From the NCBI GenBank assembly GCA_964540725.1, contig CAZINU010000026.1, positions 1-8,888 on the forward strand: 8,888 nt of DNA, read 5' to 3'. Below, piece after piece: positions 1 to 6,313 of this stretch (its first letter is position 1; each line of letters opens with the position of its first letter). A program made the translations under genes and the position numbers. The notes below the pieces were generated by a model that saw only the letters and a program-made list of their open reading frames with translations, was not told the DNA's origin and made no database searches. The DNA is from JANJWP01 sp964540725. GTDB lineage: Bacteria; Patescibacteriota; Gracilibacteria; BD1-5; UBA2023.

Positions 1-1
1 C

Positions 2-1537
2 CTTTGGCCCGGTTTTTCCGTTTCGGATTTCCCGGCGTCCGAACCGGAAATCCGGTCGGAATTTTTGGCGATACCGATTCCTCTGATCCTTTCGCGCGAT
101 AAATATTGACAAATGCGTATTCTAGATATCTTGCTATCGAATATGAACTCCCGGGAAACGACACAGGAGCGCTCGGAGCCGGAATTCCGAATTCGCGGGG
201 AAATCTCCGCCCTTTTTGACGCGGTCGCGCTCGAGTGGCCGGATTCCGGCCCGCGAACAAAAGAGGCGCGACGGGCATTGGATGCGAAGATTCTTTTCGC
301 GTTCGAGTCGGAAGTCGACCGCGCGCTCGGATCGAGCGACCCGGAAACCGTCGCTACGAGGCTTTCGGCGGCGATCGACGGGCTCGTCCGGACGTTTCGC
401 CGGGATGGCGCCGTCATAACGGTCGAACGGAGCCATGAAATCCTTCTGGAAGGGCGTTCGACGAATTTTTCGAAGGATGCGGCTTCCCAAGTTCGAACCC
501 TGGTCAAGAACTCCATAGAAGCCGTCGAAAAGAACGGAGCGGGCGCAGCGGCTGGGCGGGCGCTCCGAAGGATCGGTTCGCTCGAGGAGGAAGCCGCCCG
601 CGGCGGCATCCGTTCCCGCGAATTGGAAAAAAAGCTCTCCGACATGAACGGGCGATTTCGCGAAGCCATTTCGAAATTCCTTTCCGACCGTGCCAAAATG
701 ACGCAAGATTTGGAATCGGAACGACGGGAAACCGGGAAGTGGAGGCGGGCTGCCGCGGAAGAGCGGAGGCGGGCGGAGTCGGCGGAAGAGCGGGCTGCCG
801 GACTGGCAGGCCATGTCGAAGTTTTGGAAAACGAAGTCCGAATTTACCAAGCGAGGGCGGAGTCGGCGGAGTCGTCCCTCGGAAGGATCGAAGTTTCCCT
901 GAGCAAACTTCGAAACGGCCGGGAATGACGGGGACTTTCCATTGAAAAACGCGTGGCCGAAGCGCTCGCCGAGATTCCCAAACTCAAAAGCGAAAAAACG
1001 GAGGCGGAACTTTCCTTCGCCCAAGAACGGAAAAGTTGGCGGGAAGAACGGGCATGACTTCAGCGCGCCTTCCAAGAGGAACGCGAAGCTTATACCGAGC
1101 TCCTCAGGATCATTCCGAACCGGCCGCGTTCCGTTATGGAAGACGAGTTCTATGAGTCTTTCGCGGAATTTTTCGCGGAAGTACTCCGATGATTCGGGGT
1201 CGGAAGCGAAGACTACGTGGCGATTCGAAGACGCGGAAATCGGTTGAGGCAGGCATATTTCGCACTTAGGGCCGGCGCCGTGGATTCGCACGAATTAGCC
1301 GAAAAATTCCTTCCCGAACTCATAGGGCTTTGGAAAACCCGGAAGCCCCTCCGGGATTGTATGGAAAAATGGGGGGTTTCGATTGTTCAGCTCGAAGATG
1401 CCGCCCAGCGGTGCCGAACCGTTCTTCTATCCTTTCTCATGACCCCATCCGGGGAACGGGCCGTTCGGGCGTACCAAGGAATGTCCGAACGTCCTTGGAA
1501 AGGACAGTCGTGATGAAACGTCATCGATGCCGCGTAA
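2..1537 (+). CDS. Coiled-coil protein of unknown function, 5'-partial, read through six in-frame UGA codons
   Basis: I do not recognise this protein. The frame is free of TAA and TAG from the left edge to TAA at 1535-1537 (511 codons) and is interrupted only by TGA, at 107, 926, 1055, 1190, 1511 and 1514. I read these as sense codons, probably Gly. Upstream of the ATG at 113 the frame already reads like protein (ASEPEIRSEFLAIPIPLI), and I see no ribosome site or convincing promoter at 113 or 143, so the gene probably starts outside the window. From about residue 188 to 360 the protein is a charged, Glu/Arg/Ala-rich probable coiled coil; a 16-bp direct repeat (771-786 and 855-870) is spaced 84 bp, or 28 residues, four heptads apart. 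The C-terminal 150 residues look globular and mixed (MEDEFYESFAEFFAEVLR, then ALRAGAVDSHELAEKFLPEL). A terminator follows two bases after the TAA. The alternative is a gene decayed by several nonsense mutations, but every break is TGA and no frameshift is needed. Confidence 0.72.
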
Positions 1538-1538
1538 T

Positions 1539-1571
1539 CGAAAACCCGCCCCTCGCAAGGGGCGGGTTTCG
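1539..1571. terminator. Strong bidirectional intrinsic terminator
   Basis: A perfect 11-bp stem (1542-1552 pairing with 1559-1569, AAACCCGCCCC against GGGGCGGGTTT) closes a six-base loop, TCGCAA. It is followed by TTTCGTT on the plus strand and TTTTCG on the minus strand. It lies between the convergent coiled-coil gene (stop at 1537) and the glucosaminidase gene (stop at 1644), so it can serve both. The remaining 72 bases to 1643 hold nothing else I can support. Confidence 0.9.
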
Positions 1572-1643
1572 TTCCTTCCGGCCGACCGGGACGCAACCTG
1601 CCCGACGGGGCGGTGCGGAAGCGGTTCGGTTTCGGAGGACGGA

Positions 1644-2333
1644 TTACGACGGATTGGCGTCGGAACCCTTCGCGGCGTCCAGGTGGCGGAGCCCGAGATG
1701 GCGAATGAGGGCGTTCAGCCGGTTCGGGTAATCCGGGGTTTCGGAATAGTTCCCGAGCTCGTGGGTCAGTTCGTAGACGGGAACCTTCCCGAGCTTCTCC
1801 CGAAAATCGGAGTACGCCGCGTGTTTCGCGAGCGTTCGGAAGTACGCGCGGACGGAATCTTCGACCGTTTCGAAGCTCCTCAGGGATCCGCGTCCGTCGG
1901 TCAATCCGAAGAGGTTGTTCCGATTTTTCGCGGCGTACGAATTTCCCCACCCGCTTTCCAAGCCCGCCTGGGCGGTCGCGAGACTCTTCGGAAAATCTTC
2001 AAGATGGGGAAATTCGGAGAGTACCGAGTCCACCATCGGAACGAACCAATCCACGAATTGTCGGGCCGAAGGGCTTTTCGTCGCGACTTCGGCGGGGACA
2101 TGAGAGGATCGGGACGACGTTTCCATGGCCGACGGAACGCTCGGGGCTTCCGGATTCCCCGGGACATGGACGGTTCGGAAGGGCATGGGTAGGACGGTTT
2201 CTCCAAAACCGGAATTCCATGCTTCGACCGTAGTTACGAAGGTGCCCGCGCAAAAAAACGCGAGCAGGAGGGTGGCGAAAACCGCCAAGACGGGGGTTTC
2301 GGCCAAGGGACTACATCGGTCACTCGCATCCAA
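1644..2333 (-). CDS. Membrane-anchored glucosaminidase-domain peptidoglycan hydrolase
   Basis: This 229-residue protein probably cleaves N-acetylglucosaminyl bonds in peptidoglycan outside the cytoplasmic membrane. A single hydrophobic segment (about residues 14-33) is followed by a Pro/Ser-rich linker and a glucosaminidase domain (FlgJ/Bax/LytF type, about residues 90-218). Family signatures are QAGLESGWGNS with the expected catalytic Glu126, NRNNLFGL (137-144), and YSETPDYPNRL (196-206), the usual end of the domain. The start is TTG at 2331-2333; no in-frame ATG lies nearby, and the ATG at 2327-2329 is in another frame. A Shine-Dalgarno sequence (AGAGAGGTG, minus strand) sits five bases upstream of the TTG, and a promoter lies further up. 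The gene stands alone and converges on the coiled-coil gene. Function at family level is secure; the cellular role (division, remodelling or predation) is unknown. Confidence 0.93.
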   Translation of the reverse strand: MDASDRCSPLAETPVLAVFATLLLAFFCAGTFVTTVEAWNSGFGETVLPMPFRTVHVPGNPEAPSVPSAMETSSRSSHVPAEVATKSPSARQFVDWFVPMVDSVLSEFPHLEDFPKSLATAQAGLESGWGNSYAAKNRNNLFGLTDGRGSLRSFETVEDSVRAYFRTLAKHAAYSDFREKLGKVPVYELTHELGNYSETPDYPNRLNALIRHLGLRHLDAAKGSDANPS

Positions 2334-2338
2334 TTGGA

Positions 2339-2347
2339 CACCTCTCT
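2339..2347 (-). promoter_or_regulatory. Shine-Dalgarno site deciding the TTG start of the glucosaminidase
   Basis: The minus strand reads AGAGAGGTG and then five bases to TTG at 2333. This is the only canonical ribosome binding site I see in the window, and it supports the non-ATG start. Confidence 0.65.
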
Positions 2348-2369
2348 TTCAAAGAACGAAGGGACTCGT

Positions 2370-2397
2370 AAAATACCGAGTTTAACGTTTCTTTCAA
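2370..2397 (-). promoter_or_regulatory. Sigma70-like promoter for the glucosaminidase gene
   Basis: The minus strand has TTGAAA (2392-2397), a 16-nt spacer, then TATTTT (2370-2375). Expected transcription start is near 2363, giving a leader of about 30 nt that contains the Shine-Dalgarno site. Confidence 0.5.
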
Positions 2398-2488
2398 CGT
2401 AAAAACGGTTGCCATCGGAAAATCGTGGGGCCTCGGTAAGGAACGGTCCTCCCGCGGAAGTCCCCGGTATCGGAAAATCGGTACCGGA

Positions 2489-2626
2489 TTATCCGAGAAG
2501 GGCCATCGCGGCGAGAAGAACGGTCGCGCAAAGGACGAACGTGGCGCTCTTCGGGGAAACCGCGAGGGAGTCGCCTCCGCCCCCGGAAGATTTTTTCGGA
2601 GCGGGAGAAGGTCAGTGGCCGGCCAT
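2489..2626 (-). CDS. 45-residue tail-anchored membrane protein with a UGA at codon 5
   Basis: Reading the TGA at 2612-2614 as a sense codon gives a complete small protein: MAGH, then UGA, then PSPAPKKSSGGGG, a short polar stretch, and a C-terminal hydrophobic helix (about residues 28-45, ending VLLAAMALLG) that stops at TAA 2489-2491. A flexible basic Gly/Pro-rich head with one C-terminal membrane helix is the layout of tail-anchored subunits such as Sec61 beta, but I see no diagnostic motif and do not assign that function. A near-consensus promoter sits about 20 bases upstream of the ATG, which argues for a real gene. No Shine-Dalgarno is present. Under the standard code only a four-residue peptide would be made. 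Downstream there is a weak CCGGTA/TACCGG inverted repeat (2464-2487) without a U-tract. Confidence 0.6.
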
Positions 2627-2653
2627 GGGAACGATGTCGTAAAAAACGCGTGG

Positions 2654-2681
2654 ACTATACGCACGAAAAACGATTTGGCAA
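2654..2681 (-). promoter_or_regulatory. Sigma70-like promoter for the small membrane protein
   Basis: The minus strand has TTGCCA (2676-2681), a 16-nt spacer, then TATAGT (2654-2659); each hexamer matches consensus at five of six positions. Expected start is near 2647, about 20 nt before the ATG at 2626. Confidence 0.65.
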
Positions 2682-2780
2682 ATTTTCGAACCGACATCCC
2701 CTCCAAGCGGAAAGAACGTTCGCCGGATAGCGAAGATCCGCCTACGGGATCGTTCGAAACGGGCCTCGCTTTTTTCGAAA

Positions 2781-3422
2781 TTATTTCCGCACGAAACGCA
2801 GCCGTTCTAAAAATCCGCGGAATCGGAAATTCCGAATCCGCTTGGCCCGAAGGAGGATGGCGATCGAAAACGCGAACAGGAGGGCGACGGCCGACAATCC
2901 CATGACGTCGCCGGAAATCTTCGAAACGTATTCCCAGTGGTCGCTAAAAGCGTATCCGAGACCGGCGAACGCGAACGCGTAGAGAAATTCCCCGGCAATG
3001 CCCGCGGGCAAAAACGTCCGGTACGGGGTATTCGAAAGCCCCGCGACGACGTTTACGGCCGGACCGACGCTCGTGGCGATGAACCGGCTCGAAAAAATCA
3101 CCCAGGCGGAATGCTTGGAAAACGTCGTCTCGAGCGCCAGATACCGGGAAGACGAGAGCCACTCCCCTCCCCCGAACCGAACGATGAGGCCCCTGCCGTA
3201 CCGGCGGGTGAGCAAATATCCGGAAAGGTCGCCGGAAACGCTCGAAACGAAGGCGACGGCAGCAATGGTCGGAAAATCGAAATCCCCCTGGGCGGCGAAC
3301 GCTCCGGACGCCATCAGCACCGCCGTGGCCGGAACCGGGAATCCGACGGACGCGGCGAAAACCACCGCCGAGAGCAGCGCGTACTTGTAGAGGAGGAGAA
3401 AAGAGAGGAGAAAATCGAGCAT
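2781..3422 (-). CDS. DedA/VTT-family integral membrane protein
   Basis: This 213-residue polytopic protein belongs to the DedA (SNARE-associated/VTT) family; characterised members move lipid carriers such as undecaprenyl phosphate or phospholipids across the membrane. Visible signatures are FPVPATAVLMASGAF (28-42), GDLSGYLLTRRYG (64-76), and FSSRFIATSVGPAVNVVAG (110-128) leading into a GE-FLYAFAFAG segment. Length is normal. Two features set it apart from the best-studied members: the acidic residue that usually follows the first proline motif is absent, and the second Arg of the RF-P-x-R region is replaced, giving the RFxxTxxGPxVNxxAG pattern that I recall from a DedA subgroup. The ATG at 3422 lies 12 bases after the stop of the upstream gene, so the two are probably co-transcribed. 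No Shine-Dalgarno is seen. The substrate is unknown. Confidence 0.92.
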   Translation of the reverse strand: MLDFLLSFLLLYKYALLSAVVFAASVGFPVPATAVLMASGAFAAQGDFDFPTIAAVAFVSSVSGDLSGYLLTRRYGRGLIVRFGGGEWLSSSRYLALETTFSKHSAWVIFSSRFIATSVGPAVNVVAGLSNTPYRTFLPAGIAGEFLYAFAFAGLGYAFSDHWEYVSKISGDVMGLSAVALLFAFSIAILLRAKRIRNFRFRGFLERLRFVRK

Positions 3423-3434
3423 GGAGGCGGGTCG

Positions 3435-3854
3435 CTACTTTCGTTCGTTTTCCGAAAGGAACTTCCGAACGGCGTCCTTCAATTCCGCGAGAAAGGATTC
3501 CCGATCGGATCCGACCTTTTTGGCGTACCGGCCGACGGGAAGGTCCGGATAGCGGGAATCCCCGATGTCGAGAACCCGCTTCAGGTACGGTTCGGGGATT
3601 CCGAACACGACGTTGACGTACCGGAACGTCATCCAGGGTTCGATCTTATCCGGATCGGACAAGGGTTCTTCGGGGGATTGGCGGGAACCGGAAAGGAACC
3701 TCGGGACCCTGGGCGGTTCCGAAAACGCGCCGGAACGCTCCGCCGCCCGTATGTGGAAGGCGAGGAACGCCGCAAGGGCGAGAAGCGCCGCGAGCAAGAG
3801 GGCGAGAAGGAATTTTTCCGAAGGGGAAAGCTTGCGCAAGAAGGTTCGGAGCAT
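3435..3854 (-). CDS. Small membrane-anchored protein with a conserved-looking C-terminal domain, first gene of the DedA operon
   Basis: This 139-residue protein has a short basic N-terminus, one hydrophobic helix (about residues 15-34), a Pro/Ser-rich linker and a C-terminal helical region (about 71-136) with a pattern IEPWMTFRYVNVVFGIPEPY, then RYPDLPVGRYAKK. That region reads like a small helix-turn-helix-sized fold, and I have an unverified impression that it accompanies DedA genes in Patescibacteria; I cannot name the family. I chose ATG 3854 over the upstream in-frame TTG at 3902 because a good -10 element (3878-3883) lies between them, so transcription probably begins after the TTG. It ends in TAG 12 bases before the DedA gene, suggesting a linked membrane role. 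No Shine-Dalgarno is present. Confidence 0.8.
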   Translation of the reverse strand: MLRTFLRKLSPSEKFLLALLLAALLALAAFLAFHIRAAERSGAFSEPPRVPRFLSGSRQSPEEPLSDPDKIEPWMTFRYVNVVFGIPEPYLKRVLDIGDSRYPDLPVGRYAKKVGSDRESFLAELKDAVRKFLSENERK

Positions 3855-3877
3855 GGCCGGAATTGGGTTCGAACGCG

Positions 3878-3906
3878 ATTGTACCGAAGAATCCGTTTTC
3901 AAAAAA
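3878..3906 (-). promoter_or_regulatory. Probable promoter of the DedA operon
   Basis: The minus strand has a good -10, TACAAT (3878-3883), with only a T-rich, non-consensus -35 region upstream (3900-3906). Its position before ATG 3854 gives a leader of about 17-20 nt. It overlaps the divergent promoter of the cyclase gene. Confidence 0.45.
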
Positions 3907-3951
3907 CCGGTTTCGACTACACTCCGGGAAACGCCGTTTTCGAAAAAACCG
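3893..3951. repeat. Pair of CCGTTTTC(G)AAAAAACCG repeats in the divergent promoter region
   Basis: Copies lie at 3893-3909 (CCGTTTTCAAAAAACCG) and 3934-3951 (CCGTTTTCGAAAAAACCG), in the same orientation and about 41 bp apart, close to four helical turns. They differ by one inserted base. The left copy overlaps the -35 regions of both divergent promoters, and the right copy ends one base before the ATG of the cyclase gene. This arrangement suggests a protein-binding site, though nothing identifies the regulator. Confidence 0.5.
3896..3923 (+). promoter_or_regulatory. Possible promoter of the cyclase-like gene
   Basis: TTTTCA (3896-3901), a 16-nt spacer and TACACT (3918-3923), each matching consensus at four of six positions. 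Expected start is near 3930, about 23 nt before ATG 3953. Weak by sequence, supported by position. Confidence 0.4.
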
Positions 3952-3952
3952 T

Positions 3953-5197
3953 ATGTCCGGAGTCTTTACGAAATCCGTTCCGCAAGCCCTCTTCGATCTT
4001 CGGGCCGCTTTCGACAGCCGCCGCGTCGCCGACTTGGGCCACGATTGGGAGGCTTCGTCCAAGACCCTCGAGGACGCGAAACGGATCCTCGCGCCCTACG
4101 AAACCGAGGGAACCGTCGTCGTTTCGGATTCGTGCGGACTTTCCCGGCTCTCCAAGAACCGTCCGCTCATCGAAGTCCTCTCGCTCGTCCAAATTCCGAA
4201 AGACCGTCTCTACGCGTACGGATCGCGTATCGGCGGAATCGGGGTCGGAATCTGGGCAGCCGACAATTCCGCCATGTTTTACCCCGCCCGGATTCCCGTC
4301 CGGGACGTGCTCGGAGCCGTCTGGGAGGCTCGAAAATCCATGACGGACGCGGCCGTTCGAATCGGAATCGGCATACGGTCCGGAACCTTTTACCGGATTG
4401 GCGATTCCCTGTACGGCGAAGCGTACGCGTCGATCGAGGAAGTGGCTGAAAACGAAACCGGAGCGGACGAAATCGTCGTGGGCGAAGAAATCGTACGGAA
4501 ACTCGGAGACGACCCGGCATTCGGGTTTTCCGAACGGACCGGCACTGCTCGAAACGGCGCGTTCTACCGACTCGAACGCGCGCCCGGCGGCAGTTCGGAA
4601 GAGATGTCCCCGACGTTCGGGAAATACCATTTCTCCCTGCCATTCCCCCGAAATTTCCATCGCCTCCTGAGGGAATTTCCGGACGCGAAATCCGAACGGG
4701 CGCAAGCGGCGGCACGGTATTCCCGAAAGAAAACGGTCGTGCTCGTGGAAACGGAGCGGCATTCCGGTTCGGACGAGCGGGCCATTCTGGAGGCCGTTTC
4801 GGCGGATATCCGGCTTCGGAAATCGGTTCGGAAACACCTCCGGCGCTTCGGGGGGAAGGAATTGAAAACCGGCGGCGGAATCAGCATCGTCGCTTTCGAC
4901 GATACCGGACGGGCCCTCGATTTTTCGAAGGAACTCGTCGAGCGCCTGAAATCGGAAAACGTCAGCTGCCGAATCGGCGTCGACCGCTCGGACATTCTCG
5001 TGTTCGATTTGGGAAAACGGGGATACGAAGTAGCCGGAACGGCAGTGAACGTCGCCTCGAAGCTCGCCCAGGATTTCGGAAAATTCGACTCCGTCTACGC
5101 GAGCGTCGACGCCGACGTTCCGGACGAATGGAAGTCGGTCGGAACCCCGTTCGTTACGGAGATATCGAAGGTGGAACTCCGGGGATGGAGGTGGTAG
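3953..5197 (+). CDS. Tandem class III nucleotidyl cyclase-like protein, second domain degenerate
   Basis: This 414-residue soluble protein carries two domains of the adenylate/guanylate cyclase catalytic fold. Domain 1 (about 52-205) has VVVSDSCGLSRLSKN with Asp59 at the first metal position, GIGVGIWAADNSAMFY with Asp104 near the second, and GIGIRSGTFYRIGDSLYGEAY followed by AENETGADEIVVGEE, the usual end of the fold. Domain 2 (about 260-388) has GGGISIVAFDDTGRALDF where active enzymes carry Gly-Asp, Glu266 or its neighbour instead of the first Asp, and a well-kept AGTAVNVASKLAQDFG. Domain 1 could be catalytic; domain 2 looks like a regulatory or pseudo-cyclase half, as in heterodimeric cyclases. 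There is no membrane segment or recognised sensor. I prefer ATG 3953 to the upstream TTG at 3863 because promoter-like sequence lies between. The 3' end overlaps the convergent gene by 44 bases. A purely ligand-binding role is possible. Confidence 0.75.
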   Translation: MSGVFTKSVPQALFDLRAAFDSRRVADLGHDWEASSKTLEDAKRILAPYETEGTVVVSDSCGLSRLSKNRPLIEVLSLVQIPKDRLYAYGSRIGGIGVGIWAADNSAMFYPARIPVRDVLGAVWEARKSMTDAAVRIGIGIRSGTFYRIGDSLYGEAYASIEEVAENETGADEIVVGEEIVRKLGDDPAFGFSERTGTARNGAFYRLERAPGGSSEEMSPTFGKYHFSLPFPRNFHRLLREFPDAKSERAQAAARYSRKKTVVLVETERHSGSDERAILEAVSADIRLRKSVRKHLRRFGGKELKTGGGISIVAFDDTGRALDFSKELVERLKSENVSCRIGVDRSDILVFDLGKRGYEVAGTAVNVASKLAQDFGKFDSVYASVDADVPDEWKSVGTPFVTEISKVELRGWRW

Positions 5198-6302
5198 CGG
5201 AAACGCCGTTCCGAAACGAGAGCGTCCAATAGAAGACGCTCTCGAGAAGCGCGGAGAGCCCGAAGGCCACGCTCATGTCTTGCCGATTCACGAAGAAGGC
5301 TGCCCGGACGGTTTTTTCGAACCGTTCGGCATTTTCAAAATCCCCGAGTGACGAATACGCGGCCACCGCGAGCATAGTTCCGGCACTGCTGGCACCGAAA
5401 ACCACGGGGCCGGTCGATACGCGGTTGACGAGCGTTTGTCCGTTCGGAACTTCGCGCATGACGGGCATTCCGAAAAGGGAATCTGAAAAATTCCCGAGAC
5501 TTTCGAGTTCCGATTCCGCCGCTTCCGGAGATGCGAGAGCGAGACTCGGAACCATCCAAGCCGCCGCCGGCGATCGCGGCTGGTTTTCGGGAGCAAAAGG
5601 TCCGTACGCCTCGGCCGGAAGATTCCCGTCGGCATCCCGTGCGGCACGGAGCTCGTCCGACCATGAAGAAATCGTGGGGGCGAAGATATCGGTTCCGAGT
5701 ACCGAACCCGCCACGGAGAGCGCCGCGTACGCATCGACGTTATCCACCCACCACGCCCATCCGGGATAGCTTTCTTCGGTTCGTTTCGGGGCCGATTCGA
5801 GAAATCCGGCGAGTTTCCGAGCCTCGGAAAAGAGTCGCTCCTTCGTTTCGGTATCGCGACGGTATTTCGCTAAAAGGGCGAGGACGCGCAAACGGTGCCC
5901 CTGGTATATGATCCCCCCTTCCGTCCGGGCATCCCCGACGCCGAGCCGCATTCGGTCGCGTTGTACGGTTTCGATATTCCGAAGAATCCGGTCGAGTTCG
6001 GAAACGAGCGCGGTCTTCCGGGCTTCCGAAGGACTCCGGTCATAGCGGTTCGCAAGGCCGTACGCGAAGAAGGATTGGGCGAACAAGTCGCTCCAAACGG
6101 CGTGCCGAACGACGCCGTAATCGCCTTCGCGAAGTCTCGAGGCGAGCCGGGTTTCCAGACGGTCGACCTCCGCTTCCGAAATCGGCCCCGAGTCGAGCGA
6201 GTACCGAATTTTCGCCATGACGAAAAATACGAAAACGGCCGAATAGGCGAGAATGACGAATCCGGCGAGGATGCGGAAGAGGGTTCGGGCGAAGGGATGC
6301 AC
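5154..6302 (-). CDS. Membrane-anchored helical-toroid-like protein of unknown function
   Basis: This 382-residue protein has an N-terminal signal-anchor helix (about residues 8-30) and a helix-rich body. Motifs at 179-191 (YPGWAWWVDNVDA), 242-249 (PRSPAAAW), 283-288 (REVPNG) and 295-309 (VSTGPVVFGASSAGT) resemble a family of hypothetical proteins I associate with (alpha/alpha)6-barrel folds of the linalool dehydratase/isomerase-like type, where W-DN and DSGPV-G-S motifs recur. This resemblance is from memory and no enzymatic role should be assumed. The start is GTG at 6302, 11 bases after the prephenate dehydratase stop; the next in-frame ATG (residue 29) would cut through the membrane helix. 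It is the last gene of the phenylalanine operon and probably faces outside the membrane. Its 3' end overlaps the cyclase gene by 44 bases, and I see no terminator between them. Confidence 0.82.
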   Translation of the reverse strand: MHPFARTLFRILAGFVILAYSAVFVFFVMAKIRYSLDSGPISEAEVDRLETRLASRLREGDYGVVRHAVWSDLFAQSFFAYGLANRYDRSPSEARKTALVSELDRILRNIETVQRDRMRLGVGDARTEGGIIYQGHRLRVLALLAKYRRDTETKERLFSEARKLAGFLESAPKRTEESYPGWAWWVDNVDAYAALSVAGSVLGTDIFAPTISSWSDELRAARDADGNLPAEAYGPFAPENQPRSPAAAWMVPSLALASPEAAESELESLGNFSDSLFGMPVMREVPNGQTLVNRVSTGPVVFGASSAGTMLAVAAYSSLGDFENAERFEKTVRAAFFVNRQDMSVAFGLSALLESVFYWTLSFRNGVSATTSIPGVPPSISP

Positions 6303-6313
6303 GGATCGGATGT

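Noticed and set aside
24..54. Hairpin CGGATTTCC / GGAAATCCG resembling a terminator before the ATG at 113
   Set aside because: With UGA as sense the coiled-coil frame is open through this stretch and reads like protein, so the hairpin lies inside a gene; its T-tract is also offset from the stem.
106..143. TTGACA at 106-111 as a -35 for a gene starting at 113 or 143
   Set aside because: No reasonable -10 lies at 16-18 nt, and the coding frame continues upstream of it.
134..1291. Long uninterrupted frame on the minus strand opposite the coiled-coil gene, which would remove the need for UGA recoding there
   Set aside because: Its product is extremely rich in Phe, Arg and Pro with no domain-like pattern, typical of the antisense of Glu/Arg/Ala-rich helices. 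It also ignores the terminator and the two independent UGA cases elsewhere.
2311..2415. Short minus-strand frame beginning MATVFTLKETLNS before the glucosaminidase gene
   Set aside because: It overlaps the promoter, Shine-Dalgarno and start of the glucosaminidase gene and has no promoter or ribosome site of its own.
2414..2480. Two copies of ATCGGAAAATCG (2414-2425 and 2469-2480) as a regulatory repeat
   Set aside because: Close variants of GGAAAATC occur inside several genes here, so the match probably reflects sequence style rather than a site.
2731..2756. Inverted repeat CGAAGATCC / GGATCGTTCG downstream of the DedA gene as its terminator
   Set aside because: Nine pairs with a bulge but no U-tract directly after it on the minus strand; not strong enough to call.
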